A stretch of DNA of 64,000 nucleotides from JAVBMV01 sp031552145 (GTDB lineage: Bacteria > Myxococcota > Myxococcia > Myxococcales > UBA5297), in contig JAVBMV010000005.1 of assembly GCA_031552145.1 (NCBI GenBank), positions 186,001 to 250,000 of the forward strand, in the 5' to 3' direction. Shown here one piece after another: positions 10,666-20,039 of this stretch. The notes beneath the pieces were generated by a model, which was given only the letters and a program-made list of their open reading frames with translations, searched no databases and was not told the DNA's origin. A program made the position numbers and the translations under genes. Within the stretch, counting starts at the first letter, position 1; each line of letters starts with the position of its first letter.

Positions 10666-12261
10666 ATGCGCCAACTCAAATTGCTTATGGTTCTGGCGGT
10701 TGTGCTCTGCGGGCTCGGTGGAAGCGCCCTCGCGGCCGCCCCTGTCGAGTCGGACTCGACGCAGCGAAACCGCGCGGTGACGGCCTTCAACGAGAACAAC
10801 TTCGAGATGGCCGCCCACATCTTCGCCGATCTGGCCGATAACGCCGCCTCGGAGGAGATCAAGTACAGCTCCGAGTATTACCTGGCCCAGGCCTGGTTCA
10901 AACTCGGTCTCTACAATGCCGCGTTGCGCCAGTACAACTACATCATCAAGGCGGGCAACAATCACCCATTTTACCTGCGGGCGGTCGAGGGTGTCGTCAA
11001 CGTTGGCGAGGTGCTGCACGAGGACTACATCACCGGAACGCTGATCGATCGCGAGTACAACGATGAGTTCGCGAAGCTGCCCATCGAGGTGCTCAACAAG
11101 ATCAACTACACGGTGGGCGCCGTTCTCTACCGCGGCAACAAGTTCCCCGACGCGCTCAACTTCCTCCAGGCCGTCCCCATCGACGCAGTCGACTACGCGC
11201 GCGCCAAGTATCTGACCGCGATCATCGGCGTCTTTCCTAAGAAGGACACCACCGCCGAGGAGATGGCGAACTCAGAGGATGAGGCCAAGCGGATCTTCGA
11301 GGAGATCCTGAAGCTGAAGAACACCCCCAACCTCACGTACGTCGACCTCGAGCGGATCCAGCAGCTCTCCACACTGGGTCTTGCCCGCCTCGCCTACGGC
11401 AAGGGCGAATATGCCGAGGCGGTGAAGCAGTATGAGCGCATCCCTCGTTTCAGCGCCTTCTGGGATGCGGCGCTCTTCGAGAACGGCTGGGCACGTTTCC
11501 AGAACAACGACTACGGCGGCGCACTCGGCTCGCTCCAGGCGCTCCATGCTCCTCAGTTTGCCGGCAGCTTCCAGCCGGAGAGCTGGATCCTTAAGGCCAC
11601 CGTCTTCTTCCGCAGCTGTCTCTACGCCGATGCCAAGGCGGCGCTCGATGGCTTCGCGAAGATCTACCTGCCCATCCAGCAGCAGGTGGACGAGCTGCTC
11701 ACCGGCGAGAAGACCGACGACTACTACTACGAGCTGCTCTCCTCCTCCTCCAAGACGCTACCCCGGTCGGTGAAGAATTACCTGCTCGGCAATAGCCGCA
11801 TGGTCCAGTTCAAGTCCTACATCGATCAGCTCGAGCGCGAGCGGCGCATCATCAACGGCCTGCAGCGCTTCAAGGACAGCAAGCTGCAGGCGGAGCTGCT
11901 CAGCTCGATCGATCAGGCAAAGATCCTGCAGATCCGCATCACCGGCTCGTTCGCGAAGCGCCGTCTGGCCGACGTCTCGGCCATGATTCGCGGCTTCGAT
12001 GTCGAGAAGGAGCTGATCAACTTCGAGCTCACCTCCGCCGAGACCAACATGCTCTCGAGCAAGTTCGATCAGGCGGCGCACCTCGACGGGTTGCCCATCT
12101 ATCGCCCCGCGATGCCTGGCACCGCCTGGCAGTACTGGCAGTTCGAGGGAGAGTTCTGGCTCGACGAGATCGGCTACTACCAGTACACGCTCAAGACCGG
12201 CTGTATGAACAGCGGCGCCGAGCAGAGCGCGCTGGAGCCCCAGGAAAACACCGAGCCTTAG
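10666..12261 (+). CDS. Periplasmic TPR protein, NfsC/GltC position
   Basis: This 531-residue secreted protein has a signal peptide (about 1-25, ending GGSALAAAP) and helical tetratricopeptide-like repeats over most of its length. Examples are the pairs around AVTAFNENNFEMAAHIFADLAD, YYLAQAWFKLGLYNAALRQYNYI and LARLAYGKGEYAEAVKQYERIP. TPRs are protein-protein scaffolds. In the M. xanthus Nfs and Glt systems the third component is a TPR protein of the periplasm or outer membrane, matching this position. No lipobox is visible. The C-terminal 80 residues (after FDQAAHLDGLPIYRP) are aromatic-rich and not TPR-like. Confidence 0.78.
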   Translation: MRQLKLLMVLAVVLCGLGGSALAAAPVESDSTQRNRAVTAFNENNFEMAAHIFADLADNAASEEIKYSSEYYLAQAWFKLGLYNAALRQYNYIIKAGNNHPFYLRAVEGVVNVGEVLHEDYITGTLIDREYNDEFAKLPIEVLNKINYTVGAVLYRGNKFPDALNFLQAVPIDAVDYARAKYLTAIIGVFPKKDTTAEEMANSEDEAKRIFEEILKLKNTPNLTYVDLERIQQLSTLGLARLAYGKGEYAEAVKQYERIPRFSAFWDAALFENGWARFQNNDYGGALGSLQALHAPQFAGSFQPESWILKATVFFRSCLYADAKAALDGFAKIYLPIQQQVDELLTGEKTDDYYYELLSSSSKTLPRSVKNYLLGNSRMVQFKSYIDQLERERRIINGLQRFKDSKLQAELLSSIDQAKILQIRITGSFAKRRLADVSAMIRGFDVEKELINFELTSAETNMLSSKFDQAAHLDGLPIYRPAMPGTAWQYWQFEGEFWLDEIGYYQYTLKTGCMNSGAEQSALEPQENTEP

Positions 12262-12283
12262 TCCGTAGAGGAGAACTTCCGTC

Positions 12284-15200
12284 ATGCGCCTCAATTTTTT
12301 GAAGACCGGTGCCCCGCTGGCCGCGCTGATCGGCCTCGGCCTGGCCCTGCCCGCCATCTCCGCGCCTCCCGAGGGCTCGGGGCCGGGCAACGCAGCGCCC
12401 GGTGGTAGCGCCCCAGAGTCGACGCCCGCCAAGAAGGCGCCGCGCATCTTCGATCCCACGGCGAAGAGCAGCCGCAAGGATCCGAAGGCGGCCGAGAAAA
12501 AGGCGGCAGAGCCCGAGAAGAAGGCGGCGCCCGCTGCCTATCAGCAGGGCACCATCGATGACGCCGCCTTCGACGAGGCGGCCGATAAGAAGCGCGACGA
12601 GCAGATCGAGCAGCTCAAGAAGATCCTCCCCAAGATCCAGGGGCCTCAGAAGGCCGACCTGCTCTTCCAGCTGGCCGAGCGCTGGTGGGAGAAGAGCAAA
12701 TATGTGAGCCAGAAGGGCTTCAAGAAGTTCGTGGCTGCGCAGGAGGAGTGCGCGGCGCGCAAAGAGCGCGGCGAGACCTGCACCGAGCCCAAGATTGAGA
12801 CCTTCACTCGCGAGGGAGAGCTCTATCGTCAAGAGGCACTGCGCAAGTACGACGAGATCCTGAAGGAGTATCCGACCTACCCGCGCAAGGATGAGGTGCT
12901 CTTTGCCTTCGCCTTCAACAAGTACGAGGTCGGCCAGAAGGAAGAGGCGATCATCAAGTACGCCGAGCTGATCCGGCAGTATCCCGCCTCGCGCTTCGTT
13001 CCCGATGCCTACATCCAGATGGGCGAGCACTATTTCAACACCAACAACCTGGAGTTCGCGCGCACCGCCTATCAGAACGCGCTGGAGACCAACTCGCCGC
13101 GCATCAAGTACTTCGCGCTCTACAAATTGGCCTGGTGCGACGTGAACATCGGCGCCTACGACAAGGCGGTCGAGAAGTTTCACGAAGTGGTGGCGAGCGC
13201 CGCCATCGACTCGAAGAATGCCGGCCTCAAGATCGAGGCGCTGCGCGACCTGATTCGTTGCTACACGGCGCTCGACTCGACGACGCAGGGCATCGCTGAC
13301 GAGGCGATCACCTACTACAAGAAGAATACGGGCAAGGATAACGCCCGCTCTCACATCGCGCGCCTCGGCGCCTCGCTGAAGGATGCGGGGCGGCACGAGA
13401 GCTCTATTCGCGTCTACCGCTCGCTCATCAATGATGAGCCCTTCGATCCGCGCTGCCCTGAGTATCAGACCTCGATCGTCGGCAGCTACGAAGGACTCCG
13501 GCAGCGCGACCGCGTTGGTCAGGAAGTGCGGCGCCTCGTCGAGCTCTACCGCCCCGGCAGCGACTGGGCCAAGGCCAACGCCGCCAACAAGGCGGCCCTT
13601 GCCATCGCCTACGAGATCACCGAAGAGCACATGCGTAACTTGGTGGTCGAGTATCACCAGGAGGCGCAGCGCACGAAAGAGGTAGCGACCTACAGGCTCG
13701 CGCGCGACATCTACAAGGAGTACCTCGACGCCTTTGCCGACTCCGAGTTCGCCTACAGCCTCCGATACTACTACGCGGAAATCCTCTGGGCGCTCACCGA
13801 GTACGAGGAGGCGGCGACTCAATACTTTATGGCCTTCACCAAGGAGCCCGATGGGCAGTATTCGAAGCTGGCTGCCTTCAACACAGTGCTCTGCTACGAG
13901 AAGCTGGTCGACATCGAGAAGGGCAATATCAAGATGCCCGAGCTCAAGGATGGCAAAAAGATCGACGACAAGGCTGGCAAGGGCGACATCAAGAGACAGT
14001 CGACGAAGACCCTGGGCGCCCGCGGCGGAAGCTCCGAAGAGGAAGAGATTCCCAAGTTCGAGGCGAAGCTGGTCGAGTCGATCGATGCCTACGTGAAGCG
14101 CTATCCCGACACTGAAGACGAGATCAACTTCCGTTACAAAGCCGCCTTCGTATTCTACGACCACAAGCACGACGTCGAGGCGGCGCGCCGCTTCGCCGAA
14201 ATCATCTCGCGCTGGCCCACCGACTCCGCCAGCCGCAAAGCTGCTGACTTCTCGCTCGATATCCTCAACAAGAAGGAGGAGTGGTTCGAGCTCAACCGCC
14301 TGGCGCGTGAGTTCGCTGCGAACAAACGCCTCGTTGGCAACGACAAGGAGTTTGGGACTCGCATCGAGGATCTGGTCGAGGCAAGCCAGTACATGTATGT
14401 CGACAAGGTCGTCTACAACGAGCAGAAGGATGCTCCGAAGGCGGCGGTGATGTTCAAGGAGTTCGTCGCCGAGTTCCCCGACTCGAAGTACGCGGCGCAG
14501 GCGCTGCTCTACGCCACGGTCATTCACTCCGAGGCGATCGAGTACGACTTGGCCATCCAGACGGGTGACCAGTTGCTGCGCGTCTATCCCAATGGGGAGA
14601 CTATCGCCAGGGAGCCGACGAAGCCCCGCGCGCTCTCCCTCCTCGGCTTCTTCTCCGAAAAGACGGCCGAGTTCCAGGCCGCGGCCGATTACTACGAACG
14701 CTTTGCCAACTACTACCTGGGCGGCGAGGAGGAGACGGTCGCGCCGAAGGGTGGGAAGAGCGTCAAGGCCGTGAAGAGCGTCGCAAAGAAGAGCGATACG
14801 AAGGGTCGTGCCGGAAGTCTCGACGAGAAGAAGAGCGACGAGGTGGCCAACGCGCTTTACAACGCGGCGCTCTGGAATGAGGGCCTCGGCAACTTCGACA
14901 AGGCCATTTCTCTCTACGGCAGGTATGTCGAGACCTTCCCCGGACGCAAGGACGCGAGCGAGATCGTGATCGCCATCGGCCTCGTCCACGAGAAGCAGAA
15001 AAACTACAAAGAGGCCGCGCGCGTCTTCAAGGGCTTCGCCGACAGATACGGGCGAGAGGTGCCGGTCACCAAGGTGCTCTACGCCAAGTATCACGAGATG
15101 CTTGCCTACCGCGACGGCAAGCAGGAGAAGGAGCTCCAGGCGAAGGCGGAGGAGATCATCAAGTATTACGAGGGGCTCCCCGAGGCCGATCGCGCCGTGG

Positions 15201-15826
15201 ATCAGGCCGCCAACATCTATGCCCACTCGCGCTTCATCGCGCTCGAGCCGATGTGGCGCGACTACTCCAACATCCGCTTCAACAATGTGGCCAAGCTCAA
15301 GACCGACCTCAAGGCCAAGCTGGAGGCGCTACCCAAGGCCGAGCAGGCCTACCTGGGCGTCATCGAGACCAAGTCGCCTGAGTGGGGCGTCGCGGCGCTC
15401 GTTCGAATTGGTCAGCTCTCCCAGGATTTTGCTCGCAATCTCGTCGAGAGCCCCGATCCTCGAGGCCTGGATGAAGACCAGCTCATGATGTACCGCAGCG
15501 AGCTCGAGAGCCGGGCCTTCCCTCTCGAGGACAAGGCACTCGAGGCCTACGAGCGCGCCCTGCAGAAGAGCACGGAGCTGATGGTCTACAACGACTGGAC
15601 GCTGCTCGCTCAGGACCAGATCAATAAGCTGAAGCCAGGCTCCTTCCTCGAGCGGCGCGACGTACCCTTCATGGGTAGCGAGAGCTTCGCGACGGCGCCT
15701 GCCATCACCGCGCTTCCCGAGGCGGAGAAGCCTGCGGCGCCGGCGGTCGCGCCTCCCGCGGCGGCGCCCGCGCCCGTGGCTCCCGTTCCAACCGAGGCTA
15801 CGCAGCCCACCGCGGCGGCCAACTAG
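12284..15826 (+). CDS. Large periplasmic TPR protein, NfsD/GltD position
   Basis: The 1180-residue protein has a signal peptide (about 1-26, ending ALPAISAPP), an Ala/Pro/Lys-rich linker to about residue 85, and then many TPR-like helical pairs to about 1110. Examples are FAFAFNKYEVGQKEEAIIKYAELI, YIQMGEHYFNTNNLEFARTAYQNALE and LYNAALWNEGLGNFDKAISLYGRYVE. The last 50 residues are a Pro/Ala-rich tail. In M. xanthus the fourth gene of nfs and its glt counterpart (gltD, also agnA) encode large periplasmic TPR proteins, matching this one. It starts 22 bases after the previous stop. A helical scaffold spanning the periplasm is the likely role. An antisense open frame of about 1000 codons here is a GC artefact. 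Confidence 0.8.
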   Translation: MRLNFLKTGAPLAALIGLGLALPAISAPPEGSGPGNAAPGGSAPESTPAKKAPRIFDPTAKSSRKDPKAAEKKAAEPEKKAAPAAYQQGTIDDAAFDEAADKKRDEQIEQLKKILPKIQGPQKADLLFQLAERWWEKSKYVSQKGFKKFVAAQEECAARKERGETCTEPKIETFTREGELYRQEALRKYDEILKEYPTYPRKDEVLFAFAFNKYEVGQKEEAIIKYAELIRQYPASRFVPDAYIQMGEHYFNTNNLEFARTAYQNALETNSPRIKYFALYKLAWCDVNIGAYDKAVEKFHEVVASAAIDSKNAGLKIEALRDLIRCYTALDSTTQGIADEAITYYKKNTGKDNARSHIARLGASLKDAGRHESSIRVYRSLINDEPFDPRCPEYQTSIVGSYEGLRQRDRVGQEVRRLVELYRPGSDWAKANAANKAALAIAYEITEEHMRNLVVEYHQEAQRTKEVATYRLARDIYKEYLDAFADSEFAYSLRYYYAEILWALTEYEEAATQYFMAFTKEPDGQYSKLAAFNTVLCYEKLVDIEKGNIKMPELKDGKKIDDKAGKGDIKRQSTKTLGARGGSSEEEEIPKFEAKLVESIDAYVKRYPDTEDEINFRYKAAFVFYDHKHDVEAARRFAEIISRWPTDSASRKAADFSLDILNKKEEWFELNRLAREFAANKRLVGNDKEFGTRIEDLVEASQYMYVDKVVYNEQKDAPKAAVMFKEFVAEFPDSKYAAQALLYATVIHSEAIEYDLAIQTGDQLLRVYPNGETIAREPTKPRALSLLGFFSEKTAEFQAAADYYERFANYYLGGEEETVAPKGGKSVKAVKSVAKKSDTKGRAGSLDEKKSDEVANALYNAALWNEGLGNFDKAISLYGRYVETFPGRKDASEIVIAIGLVHEKQKNYKEAARVFKGFADRYGREVPVTKVLYAKYHEMLAYRDGKQEKELQAKAEEIIKYYEGLPEADRAVDQAANIYAHSRFIALEPMWRDYSNIRFNNVAKLKTDLKAKLEALPKAEQAYLGVIETKSPEWGVAALVRIGQLSQDFARNLVESPDPRGLDEDQLMMYRSELESRAFPLEDKALEAYERALQKSTELMVYNDWTLLAQDQINKLKPGSFLERRDVPFMGSESFATAPAITALPEAEKPAAPAVAPPAAAPAPVAPVPTEATQPTAAAN

Positions 15827-15877
15827 GAGCGCTCGACCATCATGACGATCACAATCCTAGAGAGAAGCGTGAGAGCG

Positions 15878-17191
15878 ATGAGAGCAAGTGAGAGCACCAA
15901 GCTGTTTTGCCTGCTGCTGCTGGCCGCCGGATGCGCCGGCGGACAGAAGCCGGTCGCGAAGGTCACCGATCAGGTCGTCGAGGTGCCCGCCACGGCCAGC
16001 CAGGCCGAGGGGATCAAGGCGCTCGCGGCCAACGATCTATCGCGCGCCAAGGTCGAGCTCGAGAAGGCGGTAGCCAAGGATCCGAAGTTGGTAATCGCCC
16101 ACTACAACTTGGGCTACATCGCGCAGGCCCAGGGCGATCTCGACACCGCCTCCAAGCATTACGAGGCGGTGCTCAAAGAGGAGCCTAGCAACCGCGCCGC
16201 CGTCCTGAATCAGGGCAAGGTGCTGCGCGATCAGCAGCGCTTCGACGCCGGTGTCGCGCTCTTCGAGCGCGCGCAGGCCGACTCCCCCTATGATGCCGAC
16301 TATCTCAACAACCTGGCCTCGTTCTATCGGCTCTCCGGCAAGCTCGATAAGGCGAACGAGACGCTGCGCAAGCTGCTCTCCCGCACCAAGGACAATCCCC
16401 AGGCCTACAAGAATCTGGCGCTCGTGGCCTATTCTGGCGAGCAGTACCGGCTGGCCGAGTTCGTCGGGGCCAACACGAAGAAGCTGCTCGGCGAGGATCC
16501 GGGCGTCTACAACAACCTGGGTCTCGCCTATGTGAAGCTGGGCGACCGGCGCCTCGCGCTCGCCAACTTCCGCAAGGCCGTCGAGCTCGACTCCTCCTTC
16601 GCCCCCGGGCACGCCAACATCGGCGCCGTCGCCCTCTCCTACCGCGACTATCCGTCGGCGACGAAGGCCTTCGAGCGCGTCGTGCAGCTCGAGCCCACCA
16701 ACGCCAATGCGCACCTCTCTCTCGCCTGGTCCTACGAAGGTGAGCGCAAAGACGACGGCACTCACCGCACCGCCGAGGCAGTCGCCGAGTTCGAGCGGGT
16801 CTTGGTGCTCGTCAAGGAGCACCCCGCGGCGCTCTATGGTGTCGCCCGCGGTTATGCGGGCGAGCTGCGCGAGCTGCAGAAGGCGCGCGGTTACTACGAG
16901 CGCTATCTGGCGCTGCCCTCGATCCCGGATGGTGAGAAAGTGAAGCAGGAGCTGGCCATTCTCGATGTCCGCATCAAGGCGGGCGCCGACGCCGAGCGCA
17001 TGCGCAAGGAGGCGGAGGAGCAGAAGCGAATTGCCGACGAGGAGAAGCGCAAGAAAGCGATGGAGGCCGCGCAAAAGGGCGGCTCGATGCTCGACAAGAT
17101 CAGCGAGCAGGCGGAGCAGCAGGGCGAAGGAGACGATGCGGCTGAAGAGCAGCCCGCGCCGACGGCCGAGGGCTCAGGGGAAGAGCAGTAG
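15878..17191 (+). CDS. TPR lipoprotein, NfsE/GltE (AglT) position
   Basis: A short lipoprotein signal ending in the lipobox LLLLAAGC puts the lipidated cysteine at residue 19. The mature part is at least seven TPRs, for example YNLGYIAQAQGDLDTASKHYEAVLKE, and YNNLGLAYVKLGDRRLALANFRKAVELD. A charged coiled-coil (MRKEAEEQKRIADEEKRKKAME) comes near the end. In M. xanthus, NfsE and GltE (AglT) are outer-membrane TPR lipoproteins, and this gene has the same place in the order. An in-frame ATG at 15842 would add 12 residues; I chose 15878 because the signal peptide is then of normal length. The product is 437 residues. Confidence 0.8.
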   Translation: MRASESTKLFCLLLLAAGCAGGQKPVAKVTDQVVEVPATASQAEGIKALAANDLSRAKVELEKAVAKDPKLVIAHYNLGYIAQAQGDLDTASKHYEAVLKEEPSNRAAVLNQGKVLRDQQRFDAGVALFERAQADSPYDADYLNNLASFYRLSGKLDKANETLRKLLSRTKDNPQAYKNLALVAYSGEQYRLAEFVGANTKKLLGEDPGVYNNLGLAYVKLGDRRLALANFRKAVELDSSFAPGHANIGAVALSYRDYPSATKAFERVVQLEPTNANAHLSLAWSYEGERKDDGTHRTAEAVAEFERVLVLVKEHPAALYGVARGYAGELRELQKARGYYERYLALPSIPDGEKVKQELAILDVRIKAGADAERMRKEAEEQKRIADEEKRKKAMEAAQKGGSMLDKISEQAEQQGEGDDAAEEQPAPTAEGSGEEQ

Positions 17192-17231
17192 AGTGCTCTC
17201 TGCAGGTGGCGCCGGATTCGGCCGTTGCCGC

Positions 17232-17260
17232 TTGTTTGGGTAGGATCGCTGGCGTAGAAT
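17232..17260 (+). promoter_or_regulatory. Possible internal promoter before the small periplasmic gene
   Basis: TTGTTT (17232-17237) and TAGAAT (17255-17260) are separated by 17 bases, 47 bases upstream of the gene at 17307. The -10 element is close to consensus. It could give the downstream part of the cluster separate expression. Confidence 0.35.
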
Positions 17261-17306
17261 CGAGGTGGCTTGGGGCTCGACTCCAGGTCGTGACACGGAG
17301 GCAACC

Positions 17307-17576
17307 ATGAAGCGAATCATTGCGGCAGCGTTCTCACTCCTGCTGCTCGGCGTTGGCGGAACTGCGCTGGCCCAGGGCAAAGTGATCCACGAGGCGGACC
17401 GGACTGTCTACAAGACCAAGACCGTCATCGACTTCAACGAAGTCTCCATCGATGGTGAGTTGGCTAGGCCGGAGGGCTCCTACATGCCTTCGAAGAACAA
17501 GGCCAAGTTCAACGACATGGTGAAGACGCGCGGCAACTTCATGCCGGAGCTGCAGAAGTCGGTGGACAACCTCTAG
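17307..17576 (+). CDS. Small periplasmic protein, NfsF/GltF (CglF) position
   Basis: This 89-residue protein has a signal peptide (about 1-22, ending GGTALAQGK) and a short mature part of about 66 residues with no cysteines. The mature part contains KTKTVIDFNEVSIDGELARPEGSY and ends in PELQKSVDNL. The ATG at 17307 has GGAGG seven bases upstream. In M. xanthus the corresponding gene (gltF/cglF) encodes a small periplasmic protein of the gliding complex, so both position and size fit. I cannot assign a fold. The phrase SIDGELARPEGSY is likely to be the conserved core. Confidence 0.72.
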   Translation: MKRIIAAAFSLLLLGVGGTALAQGKVIHEADRTVYKTKTVIDFNEVSIDGELARPEGSYMPSKNKAKFNDMVKTRGNFMPELQKSVDNL

Positions 17577-17619
17577 GGGCGAGCGCGTGGCTCCGCCGCG
17601 CGCCCTTTCCCCGTCTTTT
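17577..17619 (+). terminator. Terminator-like hairpin between the F and G genes
   Basis: Immediately after the stop codon, GGGC(GA)GCGC(GT)GG pairs with CCGCGCGCCC across a CTCCG loop. It is followed by the pyrimidine run TTTCCCCGTCTTTT. It could partly terminate transcription inside the cluster or protect the upstream mRNA end. The stem has small bulges. Confidence 0.4.
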
Positions 17620-17710
17620 CTCCCCGCCTCGCGGCGCGGGAGGGTGAAGTGGCAGGTAACAGTGGGTAGCCGGCAGGGCCGTCGACCCCGTCATTTGGAG
17701 TGACAGAGCC

Positions 17711-19111
17711 ATGGCACAGAGTGCGACTAAGCTTGCAGGTCAGCCCGATAGGTCGACCCGCCTCTTCAGCGAGGAGCTTCCGGGAGAGCTGGCACCGACC
17801 GAGACCGCGCGCGAGCTAGAGGTGGCGATGGTCTGGGGCGACCAGATTATCAACGTCCGCCACATCCCGCTCCAAGGGCGATGCACTATGGGGAGCGGCG
17901 CCTCGAGCGACTTCCAGCTCTTCAACGAGCAGATTGGGGCTTCCACCGAGCTGGCAGTCGTCGAGCCCAGCGGTGCCCAGATCACCATTCCCGCCTCGGC
18001 GAAACTCTGGGTACGCCGCGGCGATGCCACCAAGACGCGCGAGGAGCTCTCTGGCGAGCTGAAGAACAAGGGCTCCCACTCGGTGCTGACACTTGGGCTG
18101 CGCGACCGCGTGCAGTTTGACGTCGACGGGCTCTCTTTCGTCGCTCGGTGGGTGAAGCCCGCCGCGCTCGACACCTCGGGTGGCGATTCCTTCGACTTCT
18201 TCTTCTCGAAGATCCTCACCACCACCTTCATGGCCGGCGCGGCCGTCATCATCGCCATGACGATGACCGACATGAACGCCGAGACGCTCTCCGAGGATCT
18301 CTTCCGGAACCAGTCGAAGTACGCCAAGGTGGTCTTCAAGGCGGTCGAGAAAGAGAAGAAGAAGAAGCAGGTCGAGGTGGTCAAGAAGGAGGAGACGGCT
18401 AGAGAGGTCGTCTACACCACCACCAAGACCAACAAGACGGGTCCCGTCCTTGACGCCAACAAGCGTGAGTCTGACAAGCGCAAGGTCATGAGCTCCGGCC
18501 TCCTTTCGATCCTCGGTGGCACCGAGGGCTCCACCAGCTCGGTGCTGGGTGGCTCCGGTCTCGGCACGGGCATCAACAATGCCCTCGGCGCCATCACCGA
18601 CTCGGGCGTCTCCGACTTGGGCGGCGTGGCGGGCCTCGGCTCGCGCGGCGTGGGCGCGGGCGGCGGCGGCGGCGGCCTCGGTATCGGCGGTATCGGTACC
18701 AAGAGCGGCGGCCGCGGCAGCATGGGCGGCTACGGCAACATCAACATCGGCAACAAAGGCAAGTCCGAGACTCGCATCGTCCCCGGTAAGACGACGGTGG
18801 TCGGCTCGTGTGAGAGGACGAGCATTGGCAAGGTGATCAACAGCCGCGCCAACGAGATCCGCTTCTGCTACGAGTCGGAGCTGACCAAGAACCCCAATCT
18901 GGCGGGGCGCGTCGCCGTCTCCTTCACCATTGGGCCCACGGGCGGCGTCGAGTCTGCCGAGATCGCCCAGTCGGATGTCGGCAGTCCGAAGATGGAGGAC
19001 TGCATCCTCGGCCGCATCCGCCGTTGGAAGTTCCCCGAGCCCAAGGGTGGCGGAAGCTGCGTCATCAACTACCCCTGGGTCTTCAAGGCGGCTGGCTCCG
19101 AGGAGGAGTAG
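17711..19111 (+). CDS. FHA-like / TonB-like inner-membrane protein, NfsG/GltG type (copy 1)
   Basis: The 466-residue protein has four parts. An N-terminal cytoplasmic FHA-like beta domain (about 35-150) begins RELEVAMVWGDQIINVRHIP. One transmembrane helix (about 163-186) follows. The periplasmic linker is first lysine-rich (210-227) and then very glycine-rich (270-345). The C-terminal TonB-like AgmX/PglI domain (about 355-460) has four conserved cysteines (C367, C386, C431, C450) and the motif FTIGPTGGVESAEIAQ. In M. xanthus, GltG, GltJ and NfsG share this layout and carry force or signal from the inner membrane to outer-membrane barrels. The nearest relative here is the gene at 20040. The start is ATG at 17711. 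Confidence 0.85.
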   Translation: MAQSATKLAGQPDRSTRLFSEELPGELAPTETARELEVAMVWGDQIINVRHIPLQGRCTMGSGASSDFQLFNEQIGASTELAVVEPSGAQITIPASAKLWVRRGDATKTREELSGELKNKGSHSVLTLGLRDRVQFDVDGLSFVARWVKPAALDTSGGDSFDFFFSKILTTTFMAGAAVIIAMTMTDMNAETLSEDLFRNQSKYAKVVFKAVEKEKKKKQVEVVKKEETAREVVYTTTKTNKTGPVLDANKRESDKRKVMSSGLLSILGGTEGSTSSVLGGSGLGTGINNALGAITDSGVSDLGGVAGLGSRGVGAGGGGGGLGIGGIGTKSGGRGSMGGYGNINIGNKGKSETRIVPGKTTVVGSCERTSIGKVINSRANEIRFCYESELTKNPNLAGRVAVSFTIGPTGGVESAEIAQSDVGSPKMEDCILGRIRRWKFPEPKGGGSCVINYPWVFKAAGSEEE

Positions 19112-19190
19112 CTGTGAGTAGGCGCGGGCGTCCGCTCGGGCGCCCATGCTGATTGGCGATTCAACACCTCTATTCGTGGTGCAGGTGAAC

Positions 19191-19835
19191 ATGACCTCTT
19201 GGCGATTCTCGTCCCGGGCCCTCGCTCTCGTGGCCCTCCTCCTCCCCGCATCGGCTCTGGCGGAGACTCCGTCCGAAGGTGTGCCCCAGGAGCTTCGCGC
19301 CGGGCTCTACACCGACATGAACCTTGGCGCCTTCATGACCTACGGCGGCAAGGACACCGCCGGGGCGGCCGGTATGTCGAACCCGCAGCTCTACCTGCAG
19401 CTCGGCATCGGCTATGAGTTCACCCGCAACTGGGGCGTCAGCCTCACCGTGGGCCAGGGCTCCTCCACCCCTAGCTGCTTCGGCATCGTGCTTCCCGATG
19501 GAAAGTGCGTCTCCGAGGAAAAGCAGGACGAGGTGCTCTCCGAGAGCTTCGTCTTGACCATGGTGACGGCTGGAGTGAACTACCGCCACTACTTCAACGA
19601 TCGCCTCGCGCTCGTTCCTCACCTGGACTTTGGTTGGGCCGGCATGGAGCCCGCTCCCGTGACCGACGGTGGCAAGCCCCTGACGAGCGCCCTGATTGGC
19701 GGCGTCGGCGTTGGCATCGAGTATGCCACCCATATGGATCACTTCACCATCGGCGCCGATCTGGCCGGCCGTATGGTCATCGGGACCGACATCATCACGT
19801 TGGCCGTCTATCCGAAGGTGAAGTACATCTTCTAG
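19191..19835 (+). CDS. Outer-membrane beta-barrel protein, NfsH/GltH position
   Basis: The 214-residue protein has a signal peptide (about 1-25, ending LLPASALAETP), then alternating strands with many glycines and aromatics, ending ITLAVYPKVKYIF. One cysteine pair (SCFGIVLPDGKC) probably forms a disulfide loop. The ATG at 19191 was chosen because the signal peptide then has a basic start (MTSWRFSSRAL); an in-frame ATG at 19146 is possible. It follows the TonB-like gene, as nfsH follows nfsG and gltH follows gltG in M. xanthus. It is probably the outer-membrane partner of that protein. Confidence 0.78.
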   Translation: MTSWRFSSRALALVALLLPASALAETPSEGVPQELRAGLYTDMNLGAFMTYGGKDTAGAAGMSNPQLYLQLGIGYEFTRNWGVSLTVGQGSSTPSCFGIVLPDGKCVSEEKQDEVLSESFVLTMVTAGVNYRHYFNDRLALVPHLDFGWAGMEPAPVTDGGKPLTSALIGGVGVGIEYATHMDHFTIGADLAGRMVIGTDIITLAVYPKVKYIF

Positions 19836-19877
19836 CGCGGTCGTCACTTTGTGTGGTGGCGAGACCACCGAGTTTTG

Positions 19878-19905
19878 CGGGGCCAAGGAGCGATCCTTGG
19901 CCCCG
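19878..19905 (+). terminator. Hairpin after the H gene
   Basis: CGGGGCCAAGGA and TCCTTGGCCCCG form a perfect 12-pair stem around a GCGA tetraloop, which is a stable GNRA loop. It is followed by TTCTCGTCTC, a poor U-run. It probably marks the end of the main eight-gene transcript, separating it from the duplicated gene. Confidence 0.6.
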
Positions 19906-20039
19906 TTCTCGTCTCATGAACGCTCCGATTCTCTCTCACGAGAACTTCTCGGTCTCTTCCGATGTCTAGCTAGGTGGACCGAGTTGGCGAACGAGAGCGG
20001 GGCGGGCCGGTCCACCGCCTCCCAGAAGGAGCGAGGGCC

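Noticed and set aside
9084..10862. Minus-strand open frame of 592 codons over the two barrel genes
   Set aside because: Both sense genes have signal peptides and barrel strands; the antisense has neither start signal nor domain.
12191..15226. Antisense open frame of about 1011 codons opposite the large TPR gene
   Set aside because: It is a mirror of a GC-rich coding strand: composition is Leu/Val/Gly/Asp-rich without any domain pattern and it has no ribosome binding site, while the sense gene has signal peptide and TPRs.
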